Assembly: GCF_002591915.1 (NCBI RefSeq)
Contig: NZ_NIHB01000005.1
Span: 1-64,000, forward strand
Direction of reading: 5' to 3'
From: Marinicella litoralis
GTDB lineage: Bacteria; Pseudomonadota; Gammaproteobacteria; Xanthomonadales; Marinicellaceae
Length of the DNA: 64,000 nucleotides
Of this stretch, positions 44,176 through 53,716 are shown in pieces. The stretch's first letter is position 1, and every line of letters starts with the position of its first letter. The translations under genes were made by a program, and so were the position numbers. The notes below the pieces were generated by a model. That model was not told the DNA's origin. It did not search any database and was given only the letters and a program-made list of their open reading frames with translations.

Positions 44176-44786
44176 TGAATTGGTTTGATTTAACAATCAT
44201 ATTTATCCTGTCTATTTCAGTCATAGTCAGTTTGTTCAGAGGTCTGATCAGAGAAGTGTTGTCCTTACTGATATGGGTCGGCGCATTTTGGTTGGCATGG
44301 ACGTTTGTAGACCAAGGAGCCAATTGGCTTCAATCATTCATTGAATTGCCTTCTGCCAGACACTTGATTGCGTTTGTGGCTTTGTTTTTGGCGGCTTTGA
44401 TTATTGGTGGGATGATTAATTACTTGGTTGGAAAAATGATCACCAAAACTGGCTTGGGTGCCACCGATCGTTTTTTTGGTATGTTTTTTGGTCTGGGTCG
44501 TGGCATCATTGCTGTGACCGCATTGGTTTTGTTTTTACAAGCCACTCCTTTTTCCAAAGACCCTTGGTGGACAGAATCTAAATTAACACCCCAGTTTGCT
44601 CAATTGGCTGGCTGGGTTAAACAACAAATGCCAGAAGACATGGCTGAGTATTTTTCATTCATCGATCCGGAACAATTACAAGAAACCTTGAACCAAGCGA
44701 TGAAAGACAATAACCCAATAGATGGTGAAGAACCTGTTGTTGAAACAACAGATGATCAATCACCCGAACCGGAACCTGAACTGTAA
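44175..44786 (+). CDS. cvpA: CvpA family membrane protein
   Basis: 203 residues with four hydrophobic helices: [56 protein letters not shown] and [16 protein letters not shown]. The C-terminus is acidic and Pro/Glu-rich. CvpA is needed for colicin V production in E. coli and affects envelope stress; its biochemical role is unclear. It has one-base stop-start overlaps (TAATG) with both the SPOR gene before it and purF after it, so the three are tightly coupled. Confidence 0.93.
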   Translation: MNWFDLTIIFILSISVIVSLFRGLIREVLSLLIWVGAFWLAWTFVDQGANWLQSFIELPSARHLIAFVALFLAALIIGGMINYLVGKMITKTGLGATDRFFGMFFGLGRGIIAVTALVLFLQATPFSKDPWWTESKLTPQFAQLAGWVKQQMPEDMAEYFSFIDPEQLQETLNQAMKDNNPIDGEEPVVETTDDQSPEPEPEL

Positions 44787-46258
44787 TGTGTGGAATAGTT
44801 GGTATGATTGGCAACCATGATGTGGCGTCAACCATTTATGAGTGTCTGACCATCTTACAACACCGCGGGCAAGATGCAGCGGGCATAGCGACTTGTGAAG
44901 AAGGTAAGTTAGAACTGGTTAAAAACAATGGCTTGGTTAGCGATGTATTTCGCTCAGAAAGTGCACAAAAACTCAAAGGACTGTCTGGTATTGGACACGT
45001 CAGATACCCCACAGCTGGGTCGAGTAATTTAGAAGAAGCACAGCCTTTCTATGTCAATTCACCGTTTGGTATTGCTTTGGCACACAATGGCAATCTACAC
45101 AATGCCGATCAATTGAAGAAAGAATTGTTTGCTGAGGACCGCAGACACATCAACACCCAGTCAGATTCAGAAGTGCTGCTTAATGTGTTTGCCCATGAAT
45201 TACAAAATGCATCGGGTTTGGTAATTACTCCAGATGCTATTTTTCATGCTGTTTCCAGGGTTCATAAACGATGCAAGGGCGCTTATGCCAATGTGTTAAT
45301 TATTCCAGGTTATGGCATCATTGCTTTTCGTGACCCCAATGGCATCAGACCATTGGTTTATGGGGTAAGAAAAACAGAAGGGGCACCGGATGAATATATG
45401 GTGGCATCTGAAAGCATTGCGCTGGATCAACATGACTTTGAATTACTTGACGATGTGGCACCTGGTGAAGCCATCATCATAACCAATGATCGACAATTTT
45501 ACCGCAAGCAGTGCGCTTCAAACACGCAACTGTCTCCCTGTGTCTTTGAATACGTCTATTTTGCCCGCCCTGATTCAATGATTGATGATGTGTCGGTGTA
45601 TAAAGCCCGTTTACGCATGGGTGAAAAGCTGGCTGATCAAATCAAAGAACGATGGGGTGATGAAGAGATTGACGTGGTCATACCAATACCAGAATCTTCT
45701 CGCACCAGCGCCATCCCGATGGCTTATTCTTTGGGTGTTAAATTCAGAGAGGGGTTTATTAAGAATCGATACATCGGCCGGACATTTATCATGCCGGGTC
45801 AAGATCAACGGGTTAAATCTGTGCGCCGAAAATTGAATGCGGTTGAACTCGAATTTCGCAATAAAAATGTGTTGTTGGTTGATGATTCAATCGTCCGTGG
45901 TACCACCTCGAAACAGATCATTCAAATGGCCAGAGAAGCGGGTGCGAAAAAAGTATTTTTTGCTTCGGCCGCACCGCCAGTTAGATACCCCAATGTATAT
46001 GGCATCGATATGCCACTGTGTGAAGAATTGGTGGCCCATAACCGTACTGAAGATGAAATCTGTGAAATCTTAGGTGCTGATCGGTTGATTTACCAAACAT
46101 TGGAAGATTTGGAAGCGGCCTGTAAAGAGGGCAATCCTAAAATTGACCGCTTTGACTCATCGTGTTTTTCCAATGAATACGTCACAGACGTCGGTGCAGA
46201 TTATTTCGAAAAAATTGGTATCCAAAGGAGTGACCTCGCTAAACAAGGTAATGTCTAA
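44786..46258 (+). CDS. purF: Amidophosphoribosyltransferase
   Basis: 490 residues (E. coli 505). First committed step of purine synthesis: PRPP plus glutamine to phosphoribosylamine. The glutaminase nucleophile is Cys2 (M-C-G-I-V-G) after Met removal. [22 protein letters not shown] and LAHNGNLHN mark the Ntn domain; the PRPP loop is [17 protein letters not shown]. It follows cvpA with a one-base overlap and overlaps ubiH by 8 bp. Confidence 0.98.
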   Translation: MCGIVGMIGNHDVASTIYECLTILQHRGQDAAGIATCEEGKLELVKNNGLVSDVFRSESAQKLKGLSGIGHVRYPTAGSSNLEEAQPFYVNSPFGIALAHNGNLHNADQLKKELFAEDRRHINTQSDSEVLLNVFAHELQNASGLVITPDAIFHAVSRVHKRCKGAYANVLIIPGYGIIAFRDPNGIRPLVYGVRKTEGAPDEYMVASESIALDQHDFELLDDVAPGEAIIITNDRQFYRKQCASNTQLSPCVFEYVYFARPDSMIDDVSVYKARLRMGEKLADQIKERWGDEEIDVVIPIPESSRTSAIPMAYSLGVKFREGFIKNRYIGRTFIMPGQDQRVKSVRRKLNAVELEFRNKNVLLVDDSIVRGTTSKQIIQMAREAGAKKVFFASAAPPVRYPNVYGIDMPLCEELVAHNRTEDEICEILGADRLIYQTLEDLEAACKEGNPKIDRFDSSCFSNEYVTDVGADYFEKIGIQRSDLAKQGNV

Positions 46259-47450
46259 TAAGCAAACTGAGTTATCAACAGATGTCGTCATTGTCGGTGG
46301 GGGCTTGGTGGGTATGGCAACGGCCCTTAAGCTGGCTGAAAATGGTATGTCAGTCATTATGCTGGAAGCCAAATTGCCAGACCTTAATATGCATCATGAC
46401 AGTTATGACTCCAGAACATTGGTGGTCAACCCAGCTTCTAAAGCATTTTGGCAACAACTGGGCATATGGAAAAAAGTAGAAACGACTGCCACAGCCATCA
46501 ACCAGGTGCATGTTTCCAATCAGGGACAGTTTGGCAATGTGTTGTTTGATCACAATGAACTTGAGGTTATGGCATTGGGCCATGTGATAGAAGCCCATGT
46601 TTTGGGTGCCGTTTTATGGGAGCAGCTGAAACAAAACGCGAACATTAAAGTGCTGGCCCCAGCTACCATGCTGGACTTTTCAGTTGCTGAGTTGAATGTT
46701 GATGTGTTGATTGAATCTCAAGGCAAACAACGACTGAAAGCACAGTTAATGGTTGCAGCAGATGGCGCTCAATCAGCCATTCGAACTAAGTTAGACTTGC
46801 CTTTCACTACAAAGTCCTATGACAAGTCAGCGGTCATTTGTAATATCAGCACAGAACAAGCTCATCAAAACAAGGCCTATGAACGATTAACAAAATCAGG
46901 ACCGTTTGCTTTATTGCCCTTTAAAGACCGCTATGGCTTGGTGTGGTCAAACTCTAATGAGCGGACAGATGAATTGATGGCTATGAGTGAACATGAGTTT
47001 ATGGCCCAGGCTAAACAGGCATTTGGTTGTAGACAAGGGTTGTTCACCCAAATGGGTCAAAGGCACCGCTATCCTTTGTTTAAAATTCAAGTTGAAAAAC
47101 AATTCCAGCCACGCATTGTCTTAATGGGTAATGCAGCGCATACAGTGAGCCCTGTTTCGGCCCAAGGTTTGAATTTAGCCATCAGGGGCGTAAAACGTTT
47201 GTGTAAGTTGTTACAAGATCAATTTAATCAGGGTGGTGATTTAGGCTCTGAAGCCTTGTTATCCACTTATCAAACCTGTTCTCAAGCGGATCAAGATCAG
47301 ATCATGGCATACACCGATGATTTGATGACTTGGTTTAAAATCGATGAACCGATCATTAATACCATCAGATCGTTGAGTTTGGTGGCCATTGACAGTCAGA
47401 TTGGTTTGAAAAAAAAGTTGTTTAGTTTGGCCGGAGGTTTGAATCATTGA
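46251..47450 (+). CDS. ubiH: Ubiquinone-biosynthesis FAD monooxygenase, UbiH type
   Basis: 399 residues from ATG 46251; the ORF is open further upstream inside purF, but AAGG five bases before this ATG and the FAD motif just after support it. Dinucleotide-binding [20 protein letters not shown], the family motif [14 protein letters not shown], and [20 protein letters not shown] near the C-terminus fit aromatic-ring hydroxylases; the G-N-A-A-H-T form is characteristic of UbiH. It works in the late hydroxylation steps of ubiquinone synthesis. Immediately followed by a second hydroxylase. Confidence 0.9.
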   Translation: MSNKQTELSTDVVIVGGGLVGMATALKLAENGMSVIMLEAKLPDLNMHHDSYDSRTLVVNPASKAFWQQLGIWKKVETTATAINQVHVSNQGQFGNVLFDHNELEVMALGHVIEAHVLGAVLWEQLKQNANIKVLAPATMLDFSVAELNVDVLIESQGKQRLKAQLMVAADGAQSAIRTKLDLPFTTKSYDKSAVICNISTEQAHQNKAYERLTKSGPFALLPFKDRYGLVWSNSNERTDELMAMSEHEFMAQAKQAFGCRQGLFTQMGQRHRYPLFKIQVEKQFQPRIVLMGNAAHTVSPVSAQGLNLAIRGVKRLCKLLQDQFNQGGDLGSEALLSTYQTCSQADQDQIMAYTDDLMTWFKIDEPIINTIRSLSLVAIDSQIGLKKKLFSLAGGLNH

Positions 47451-47451
47451 G

Positions 47452-48615
47452 ATGAATAAAACAGATGTAATAGTTAGTGGGGCTGGTATGGTGGGAGCGA
47501 TCACTGCGCTGACATTGGCAAAGTCTGGTCGTTCAGTGAGTCTCATTGACCAAGCTGAGGCAAGCCAATTTAATGCAACAACACCGTTACAATTACGTGT
47601 TTCAGCCGTTTCTCAACGAAACCTTGCTTTGTTGTCCGAATTGGGTGTCATAGACCACATGCAGCAACAACGTTTGGGCCATTACCAGCATATGTCCGTC
47701 TGGGACAATCGATCTACAGGTGCTTTGGATTTTAACCACAGCACTGAGCTGAGTTTAGGCGCCATCATTGAAAACCAACACATCACGGCTGCAACCCAAT
47801 CAGCGCTGAGAGAAAGCCCCTTGGTGCAAACGTATTTTGGGTCGCAAATTAAGCAATGGGAATCCACACCCAGAAAGGTCAAAGTTGAATTAACCGATGG
47901 ATCAGCAATGGAAGCAGGTTTGTTGTTGGTGGCTGAAGGTGCCAATTCATTCATCAGAACCAAAGCAGGCATACCCACTCATTTGAAAGACTATAAGCAA
48001 AAAGGTTTGGTTTGCCACATCCGAATGAATGATGCGCCAGAGTCAACCGCCTTACAAGCTTTCAATGCAACGGGTCCTGTGGGTTTGTTACCGCTGAATG
48101 AGGGTTTGTTTTCAGTGGTTTGGACTTTACCGAACGATCAGGTTGATTATTGGCTGAAGGTAGATGAAGAAAAATTTATCAATGGCTTACAAGCCCACAT
48201 CAATCGATCTTTTGGTCAGATTGATCTAATCAGTAAACGAGCGGCATTTCCCCTGCAACAAATGAATGCCAAGCAGTATTACCAAGAACGCCTGGTCCTG
48301 CTCGGAGATGCGGCCCATACTGTTCATCCATTGGCAGGCCAAGGTGTGAACTTGGGAATAGCAGATGGTCAGTGCTTGGCTGGATTGATGTCAGAAGTAA
48401 ACTTAAGGTCTGAGGATGAAGTCTTACAGGCCTTGAAAAAATACCAACGTCAAAGGAAAGCCGAAGTGTTCAAGACCTCTGAAATGATGAATGTTATCCA
48501 CCACTTATTTATCAGTGAATCGGCACCAATTAAAATGTTGCGTGCTTTCGGAATGAATCGCTTGAATCAAATCAACCCAATTAAACAATGGTTGATGAGT
48601 CAGGCTGGGAGTTGA
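47452..48615 (+). CDS. ubiI: Ubiquinone-biosynthesis FAD monooxygenase, UbiI/VisC type
   Basis: 387 residues, two bases after ubiH. Same fold: DVIVSGAGMVGAITALTLAK, VAEGANSFIRTKAGI, and the classical LLGDAAHTVHPLAGQGVNLG. It would hydroxylate another ring position of the ubiquinone precursor; UbiI (C5), UbiF (C6) and broader-specificity UbiM/UbiL forms cannot be told apart by eye. It is the last gene of the hisS-to-ubiI run, convergent with rpiA across a region with a long inverted repeat. Confidence 0.85.
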   Translation: MNKTDVIVSGAGMVGAITALTLAKSGRSVSLIDQAEASQFNATTPLQLRVSAVSQRNLALLSELGVIDHMQQQRLGHYQHMSVWDNRSTGALDFNHSTELSLGAIIENQHITAATQSALRESPLVQTYFGSQIKQWESTPRKVKVELTDGSAMEAGLLLVAEGANSFIRTKAGIPTHLKDYKQKGLVCHIRMNDAPESTALQAFNATGPVGLLPLNEGLFSVVWTLPNDQVDYWLKVDEEKFINGLQAHINRSFGQIDLISKRAAFPLQQMNAKQYYQERLVLLGDAAHTVHPLAGQGVNLGIADGQCLAGLMSEVNLRSEDEVLQALKKYQRQRKAEVFKTSEMMNVIHHLFISESAPIKMLRAFGMNRLNQINPIKQWLMSQAGS

Positions 48616-48658
48616 TGGTTTTATTAACAGAGTGGGGTCTTGATTGTTGGTAAAAAAT

Positions 48659-48711
48659 TGAGAATCGAGGTGTTGGCGAAAGTCGAGTCAGTGCCACAAC
48701 GATGATTCTCA
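48659..48711. repeat. Inverted repeat between convergent ubiI and rpiA
   Basis: Perfect 8-bp arms TGAGAATC (48659-48666) and GATTCTCA (48704-48711), with an inner partial stem (GTTGGC with GCC-AC-AAC). No T run follows in either direction, so it is a structured element rather than a clear terminator. Confidence 0.45.
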
Positions 48712-48731
48712 TACCATGTCAGTCTTGGGGC

Positions 48732-49391
48732 TTACTGCTTCACTATGCTTCCATCACGCTGCGCTATCAGCGTCACATCGGCTTTGCGTTGGGCGAATAG
48801 CCCATTGGTAACCACGCCTGGAATTTGGTTGATGGTGTTTTCTAATTCCACAGGATCTAAGATCTTCAAGTTGTGGATGTCGATGATTTGGTTGCCATTG
48901 TCGGTAATGAATCCCTCGCGGTATATGGGCTGGCCTCCAAGCTTAACCATTTGGCGAGCGACAAAACTGCGTGCCATGGGCAGAACTTCAATCGGTAATG
49001 GGAATTTGCCGAGTACATCGACTTGTTTGCTGGCATCAACAATACAAATGAATTGTTTACTGGCGGCTGCAATGATTTTTTCACGTGTCAAAGCACCTCC
49101 GCCACCTTTGATCAGTCGATTATGTGCGTCACATTCATCAGCACCATCTATATATAAAGACAAATCACCGGTTTGATTCAGCTCTTTCACGTTGAAACCG
49201 TGAGACTCAAGACGCTGGGTTGATTCTTCTGAACTTGAAACCACCGCTTCAATGCGATTTTTGACCTGGGGCAACAAATCTATCAGTTGATTGACAGTTG
49301 AGCCAGTACCAATACCAACAACCATGTCGTAATCATTGAAATAGGCGAGTGCTGCTTGTGCCACGTTTTGTTTTAATTGTTCAGGGTTCAT
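48732..49391 (-). CDS. rpiA: Ribose-5-phosphate isomerase A
   Basis: 219 residues (E. coli 219). Interconverts ribose-5-phosphate and ribulose-5-phosphate in the pentose phosphate pathway. [14 protein letters not shown] binds the phosphate, [27 protein letters not shown] holds the catalytic residues, and VLPMARSFV and GVVTNGLFA follow. It overlaps fau by four bases; rpiA-fau-6S RNA-zapA is a classical gammaproteobacterial neighbourhood. Confidence 0.98.
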   Translation of the reverse strand: MNPEQLKQNVAQAALAYFNDYDMVVGIGTGSTVNQLIDLLPQVKNRIEAVVSSSEESTQRLESHGFNVKELNQTGDLSLYIDGADECDAHNRLIKGGGGALTREKIIAAASKQFICIVDASKQVDVLGKFPLPIEVLPMARSFVARQMVKLGGQPIYREGFITDNGNQIIDIHNLKILDPVELENTINQIPGVVTNGLFAQRKADVTLIAQRDGSIVKQ

Positions 49392-49927
49392 GTTATTAAA
49401 TGTCCTTGTTCAGTGAATATGTGTTGAAGTGTAACATCCCATTGGTCAACCGGCAATTGATCTGCCCGCTGACTGGAAAATGCCACGCCTGCCCTGATGC
49501 CGGTGACATCAGAGGCAAAATAACGGTCATAAAAGCCACCACCCATGCCCAATCGATTGCCATGTATGTCATAGGCCACCAATGGCATTAAATAGAGGTC
49601 TATTGGGTCTTGAATCAAATCATCTATGTACTTAGGTTGTTTTAAGCCGTAGCTCAGTGTTTCAAATACAGTGTCTGTGGTGAATAACTGAAACTGCATG
49701 CGTTGTCCTTTGATAGCAGGCAGGTAGATTAACTTGTCAGTTTGTAACAGTGCTGAAATATCGGCTTCACCATTGAATGCCAGGTATATGGCGACAGAAT
49801 GCGCAGTCAGCCAAAGATCAGATTGTTTGATGTGGTTGACTAATTGGTGATTGTGATTGATTTGTTGCTGTTTGGATGTGTTTAATCTGCTTTGTAGAAA
49901 TTCAGATCTGAGCTCAATTTTGTTCAT
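49388..49927 (-). CDS. fau: 5-formyltetrahydrofolate cyclo-ligase
   Basis: 179 residues (E. coli YgfA 182). ATP-dependent conversion of 5-formyl-THF to 5,10-methenyl-THF. The family blocks are an N-terminal basic helix ([12 protein letters not shown]), [16 protein letters not shown], and the phosphate/metal motif [16 protein letters not shown] near the C-terminus. It lies directly downstream of the 6S RNA gene and would be co-transcribed with it, as in E. coli, where ssrS-ygfA is a known unit. Confidence 0.95.
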   Translation of the reverse strand: MNKIELRSEFLQSRLNTSKQQQINHNHQLVNHIKQSDLWLTAHSVAIYLAFNGEADISALLQTDKLIYLPAIKGQRMQFQLFTTDTVFETLSYGLKQPKYIDDLIQDPIDLYLMPLVAYDIHGNRLGMGGGFYDRYFASDVTGIRAGVAFSSQRADQLPVDQWDVTLQHIFTEQGHLIT

Positions 49928-49964
49928 AATGAATCAGTAGTCTATCACTGTCAAAGCTGAAAAA

Positions 49965-50160
49965 ATGGTGGTGTTGACCACATGTGCCGTAGCATACTGG
50001 CGTCCTTGGTACCAAAGGTACAAGGCGGAAATTTCTCAAAAATCTAAGGCTTCTCACTTCAAGGTGAGCATGCACACTGACGTTTAATAAAATTCCCTGT
50101 GAAGTCTAATTAGGGCCAAGGCATATGCTTGTACACCTCGAACACGGCAGTCAACACCAT
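49965..50160 (-). ncRNA. ssrS: 6S RNA
   Basis: About 190 nt, between zapA and fau on the same strand, the conserved ssrS location. Terminal stem: TGGTGTTGAC near 50159-50150 pairs with GTCAACACCA at 49977-49968. The conserved 6S segment GTGCATGCTCACC, then GTGAGAAGCCTTAGA, matches E. coli GTGAGCATGCTC and GAGAAGCCTTAAA. A central open bubble separates the two arms. A short 3' hairpin GTGGT-CAAC-ACCAC followed by CATTTTTT could end transcription. The RNA binds sigma-70 RNA polymerase and mimics an open promoter. Exact ends are estimates. Confidence 0.9.
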
Positions 50161-50170
50161 TAAGGGTAGT

Positions 50171-50464
50171 TTAGTTGGTTGCTATGGCTTGTTCAAGTTT
50201 ATCGTTGAGTTTTTTGATGGTGGAGACAACTTCAGTGTCATAGTAGTTGTTGGTGGATTGAGATTTAATCAATTCATGAGAAATGTTCATAGCGGCCATC
50301 AATGCGATTTTGTCGCTGGACATGGTGCTGTTCTTTTCCTTGATGGTTTGCATGGATTTATTGAGGTAATCAGCTGCAGCTAATAATGAGGTCCTTTCAT
50401 CTTCTTCGCAGGCGAATTGATACTCTCTGTTAAGGATTCTAACGGTGATCTTGGTTTGGCTCAT
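50171..50464 (-). CDS. zapA: Cell division protein ZapA
   Basis: 97 residues (E. coli 109). Binds FtsZ and cross-links protofilaments at the division site. The N-terminal TKITVRILNREYQFAC plus EDERTSLLAAADYLNKSMQ is the family domain, and the C-terminal half is a coiled coil (DTEVVSTIKKLNDKLEQAI). It is preceded by the ZapB-like TIGR02449 gene with a 4-bp overlap and followed by 6S RNA after 10 bp. Confidence 0.95.
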   Translation of the reverse strand: MSQTKITVRILNREYQFACEEDERTSLLAAADYLNKSMQTIKEKNSTMSSDKIALMAAMNISHELIKSQSTNNYYDTEVVSTIKKLNDKLEQAIATN

Positions 50465-50664
50465 GCGGTTTGCTCTAGTGATTTGAGGCGGGTAATCATT
50501 GATTCAAGTCGGTTTTTGGCTTGGTCATTCTTTTGCATCAATAATGACTTCTCATGTGTCAGTTCTTCGAGTTTACTTTTCAGCGCATTGTTTTCTGCTT
50601 TGATTCGATCGAGGAATACAACCAAATGATCAATGGTTTTTTCTAATTGTTTAATGTCTTCCAT
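50461..50664 (-). CDS. TIGR02449 family coiled-coil protein (ZapB-like)
   Basis: 67 residues, almost entirely heptad-like: QLEKTIDHLVVFLDRIKAEN, then LKSKLEELTHEKSLLM. Small coiled-coil proteins of the TIGR02449 family lie just before zapA in many Gammaproteobacteria and are grouped with ZapB-like division factors. It overlaps zapA by four bases (ATGA), so the two are translationally coupled. A partnership in Z-ring organisation is inferred from position and shape. Confidence 0.88.
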   Translation of the reverse strand: MEDIKQLEKTIDHLVVFLDRIKAENNALKSKLEELTHEKSLLMQKNDQAKNRLESMITRLKSLEQTA

Positions 50665-50831
50665 ATTTTATAGCAGTCTGGTGATTTCAAAAATCAGGCG
50701 CATAGCCTGTTGTTATAAGGAATCAATATAGTTTGTTCATCAACAAAGGTCAACAAGGTTGTGAGAAAATTAACACAAGTTGATGAAAAATATCATAAAA
50801 TATGCCGTGAATTTTAAAATTAAATAATAAA

Positions 50832-51377
50832 ATGATTCCATACCAACCATTTGCTGAACATTTAAAGCGCATTGGCGTATTAGCGACACCTTCGGAACTG
50901 CATGCGCAGGCCAGTGCGGTTTTGTGTGTTAACAAGCAAACCCCCTTTGAACAATGGCTGAAAGGCATCAGTGAAGATTATTGTATTGAACAACCTGACG
51001 ATGCCAATTTACGCCATGTGATGTCAGCGGTTTTTGATTACGCCAAAGAACAGTTGGCAAAGGACGATTATTCATTCCAACTGTTACTGCCTCAAGAAGA
51101 GTTTGACCTGGCAGAAAGAATCGAAGTGCTGTCTGATTGGGTGGCTACTTTTTTATCAGGCTTAGGTACTGCAGGCTTTGTTTCTGAAGCCCTGAGTCCA
51201 GACTGTAAAGAATTCATCAATGATATGGACAAAATTGCTCGAATTGATAATACAATAGAGGGCTTGGAAGCTGAAGAATTAGACTTCATTGAAATCACTG
51301 AATATATCCGTTCTGGCATCATGATATTGTATGTGGAAATGAATCAAGTAAACTCAGACCCAAAGTACATAAATTAA
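50832..51377 (+). CDS. ygfB: UPF0149 family protein YgfB
   Basis: 181 residues (E. coli YgfB 192). Mostly helical; FEQWLKGISEDY, DYSFQLLLPQEEFDLAERIEVLSDWVATFL and GFVSEALSPDCKEFINDM are family-typical. It is divergent from the zapA cluster, the same place as in E. coli. In Pseudomonas, YgfB has been linked to control of ampD-type genes; a role here is not shown. rplM follows after 131 bp with its own promoter. Confidence 0.92.
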   Translation: MIPYQPFAEHLKRIGVLATPSELHAQASAVLCVNKQTPFEQWLKGISEDYCIEQPDDANLRHVMSAVFDYAKEQLAKDDYSFQLLLPQEEFDLAERIEVLSDWVATFLSGLGTAGFVSEALSPDCKEFINDMDKIARIDNTIEGLEAEELDFIEITEYIRSGIMILYVEMNQVNSDPKYIN

Positions 51378-51389
51378 TCAATAAATTAC

Positions 51390-51418
51390 TTGCAACCAAA
51401 CCAGTAATTAAGTACCAT
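51390..51418 (+). promoter_or_regulatory. Promoter for rplM-rpsI
   Basis: -35 TTGCAA (51390-51395), a 17-nt spacer, -10 TACCAT (51413-51418), then a C/G-rich TCCCGCTC discriminator, as expected for stringently controlled ribosomal genes. Confidence 0.55.
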
Positions 51419-51508
51419 TCCCGCTCTTTGTGAATGGCGTGGTCTGTAGGCACATTTCAATAGAATAAAACATCAGACGAAGCCCAATAATTAAAAACGT
51501 AGAATAAT

Positions 51509-51937
51509 ATGAAAACATTTAGTGCAAAAGCAGAAGAAATCAATCGCGAGTGGTTTTTAGTCGATGCAGAAGGAAAAACTTTGGGTCGTATGGCCTCTGA
51601 AATTGCTTTAAGGCTTCGTGGAAAGCACAAACCTGAATTTACACCTCATGTAGATACGGGTGATTACATTGTGGTAGTTAATGTAGAGAAGTTAGCTGTT
51701 ACTGGTAATAAGATGAATGACAAGTTATACCAACATCACACTGGATACGTGGGTAACTTAAAAACCATCAAATTAAAAGACATGATAGCAAAACACCCAG
51801 AAAGGGTATTGGAAAAAGCGGTAAAAGGCATGCTTCCTAAAAACACTTTAGGCAGACAAATGTTCCGTAAATTAAAAGTTTATGCAGGTCCAGCTCATCC
51901 GCATGAAGCACAAGAACCCAAAGCCCTAGAAATATAA
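51509..51937 (+). CDS. rplM: 50S ribosomal protein L13
   Basis: 142 residues, identical in length to E. coli L13. [40 protein letters not shown] and [16 protein letters not shown] are diagnostic. It is the first gene of the conserved rplM-rpsI pair, with a 21-bp gap to rpsI. Confidence 0.99.
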   Translation: MKTFSAKAEEINREWFLVDAEGKTLGRMASEIALRLRGKHKPEFTPHVDTGDYIVVVNVEKLAVTGNKMNDKLYQHHTGYVGNLKTIKLKDMIAKHPERVLEKAVKGMLPKNTLGRQMFRKLKVYAGPAHPHEAQEPKALEI

Positions 51938-51958
51938 GACACGAGGTATAAGAATATT

Positions 51959-52351
51959 ATGGCAACTCAACAATATTATGGAACTGGCCGAAGAAAGTCT
52001 TCTTCTGCACGTGTATTTATGACACCAGGTTCTGGAAAAATCATTATCAATGACAAAGACATCAACGAGTACTTCAGTAGAGAGACTGGTGTGATGATTG
52101 CAACACAACCTCTAGAAAAATTAGGTATGTTGGATCAATTCGATATCAATGCAACAGTGGTCGGTGGTGGAACCACTGGACAAGCCGGTGCAATTCGCTT
52201 GGGTTTGTCACGTGCTTTGTTAGAGTCTGACGAAACATTGCGTCCCAAATTGAAAGAATATTCATTCTTGACGCGTGATGCGAGAAAAGTGGAAAGAAAG
52301 AAAGTCGGTTTACGAAAAGCCCGTCGTTCTGTTCAGTTCTCGAAACGTTAA
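51959..52351 (+). CDS. rpsI: 30S ribosomal protein S9
   Basis: 130 residues (E. coli 130). [16 protein letters not shown] at the start, [16 protein letters not shown] in the middle, and the basic C-terminal tail ending [10 protein letters not shown] that reaches the P-site tRNA. A strong terminator follows 20 bp later. Confidence 0.99.
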   Translation: MATQQYYGTGRRKSSSARVFMTPGSGKIIINDKDINEYFSRETGVMIATQPLEKLGMLDQFDINATVVGGGTTGQAGAIRLGLSRALLESDETLRPKLKEYSFLTRDARKVERKKVGLRKARRSVQFSKR

Positions 52352-52371
52352 TCAGCGCTTCACATACGAAG

Positions 52372-52397
52372 AAAAGGCCGGTTTACCGGCCTTTTTT
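52372..52397 (+). terminator. Rho-independent terminator after rpsI
   Basis: GGCCGG (52376-52381), loop TTTA, CCGGCC (52386-52391), then six T (52392-52397), with an A run before the stem. Confidence 0.95.
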
Positions 52398-52535
52398 GTG
52401 TCTAAATCAAATAAATGGTCGTTATGTAACAAGGTGTTGATGGGCTTAAGTGTCAGTCAATAACTAATTTGTGGCCTCAGTCACAGAAATAATTTTAATT
52501 TTTTGTTTAGATTCCGAGCTTGTCTTTAGAAATTA

Positions 52536-53534
52536 ATGAACATTGTGCCGCAAACCAATCAACGCCAACCCATAAAACAAAGCATTCTGCTCAAATACAT
52601 GCATTATTTCAGCTTGTATATTGTCATCAGTGTTGCCATGTTTTATACGATTTCAGCCTATTACAAGCCCCTAAAGCATATAGACTGGAGTTTGGTTTCT
52701 ATCTATTCGATTTTGGCCTTTATGTCATATCATTTTTTTGTGATCAATGATTTGAATGCCAGAAAAATGAATGGTCGGGCCATGGCGATTGGATTTTTTC
52801 TTGCTTATATTGGCATATCAATCGTAGCCAGTTCATTTGTTTTTGTTATTCCTGATCAACGGGCATGGTTTGTCGCTGGGTTGTTGTTGTTCACAGGTTA
52901 CTTACTGAGTGGCATTGGTTTGCTTAAATGGGCAAAATACCATAAGCAAGTCAAGAAAGTCATGTTGCATGAAAGCTTGACTGATGAGTTAACCGGCTTG
53001 TTCAATCGACGTGCCTTTGCGGTTAATGCAAACAGAGAACTGGCATTCAGCGTGCAATCTGAAAGTGATTTTTCAGTGATGATGATAGATATAGATGACT
53101 TTAAATTAATCAATGACCGATATGGACATACCATTGGTGATGAAATACTGGTGCAAATCAGCCAAATTTTTGATAAATACAAAGGTGACTCAGACAGTCT
53201 GTATCGTTGGGGTGGTGAAGAGTTTGTTGTGTTGATGCCGGTTACCGGTTTATTTGAAGCCAACAAAGTGGCCAATAAAATTGTTTCTAAGGTTGCCGAG
53301 AATACCTTCATTGCCGATCAATCATTGAAATTAAATCTTACTGTGAGTATTGGAGTGGCACAGTGGGTGCGTGGTGAATCGATTGTTAAGAACACCTTGG
53401 ATAGGGCAGACAAGGCATTGTATAAAGCCAAAGCAACTGGCAAAAATGCAGTGGTCGTGGCCGATTATAAAGAAGACAGCCACAAACCGCCAATTGCTGA
53501 AGGTGCCTCGCGGCAAGTCAGTATCAATCAATAA
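52536..53534 (+). CDS. GGDEF-domain diguanylate cyclase with membrane sensor
   Basis: 332 residues. About five to six membrane helices in residues 20-145, then a GGDEF domain (about 150-310): DELTGLFNRRAFAVN, DIDDFKLINDRYGHTIGD, the active motif R-W-G-G-E-E-F and VSIGVAQW. The signature is GGEEF, which is catalytically competent in the family. No RxxD inhibitory site is seen at the expected place just before it (GDSDSLYRWGGEEF), so product inhibition at that site is unlikely. It would make cyclic di-GMP in response to a membrane signal. Monocistronic after rpsI. Confidence 0.93.
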   Translation: MNIVPQTNQRQPIKQSILLKYMHYFSLYIVISVAMFYTISAYYKPLKHIDWSLVSIYSILAFMSYHFFVINDLNARKMNGRAMAIGFFLAYIGISIVASSFVFVIPDQRAWFVAGLLLFTGYLLSGIGLLKWAKYHKQVKKVMLHESLTDELTGLFNRRAFAVNANRELAFSVQSESDFSVMMIDIDDFKLINDRYGHTIGDEILVQISQIFDKYKGDSDSLYRWGGEEFVVLMPVTGLFEANKVANKIVSKVAENTFIADQSLKLNLTVSIGVAQWVRGESIVKNTLDRADKALYKAKATGKNAVVVADYKEDSHKPPIAEGASRQVSINQ

Positions 53535-53716
53535 AAGCCTGATTCAATATAACAACAGGCTGAATCATTCATTTTCGGGTAAACCTTGTTTAATATGCTG
53601 TGCTTTTGATGTTGCAATTGAACTGATCAAAAGGGTGGAGATAAAACTAAAAAATCAGTGATTTAAAACAATCAAAGCGCTATCATAAAAACCATTCTTC
53701 TTGAATCTATTTGAAT

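Noticed and set aside
51415-51437. CCATTC/GAATGG hairpin as an L13 autoregulatory leader
   Set aside because: It overlaps the proposed -10 element and would be mostly outside the transcript; the 6-bp stem alone is not convincing.
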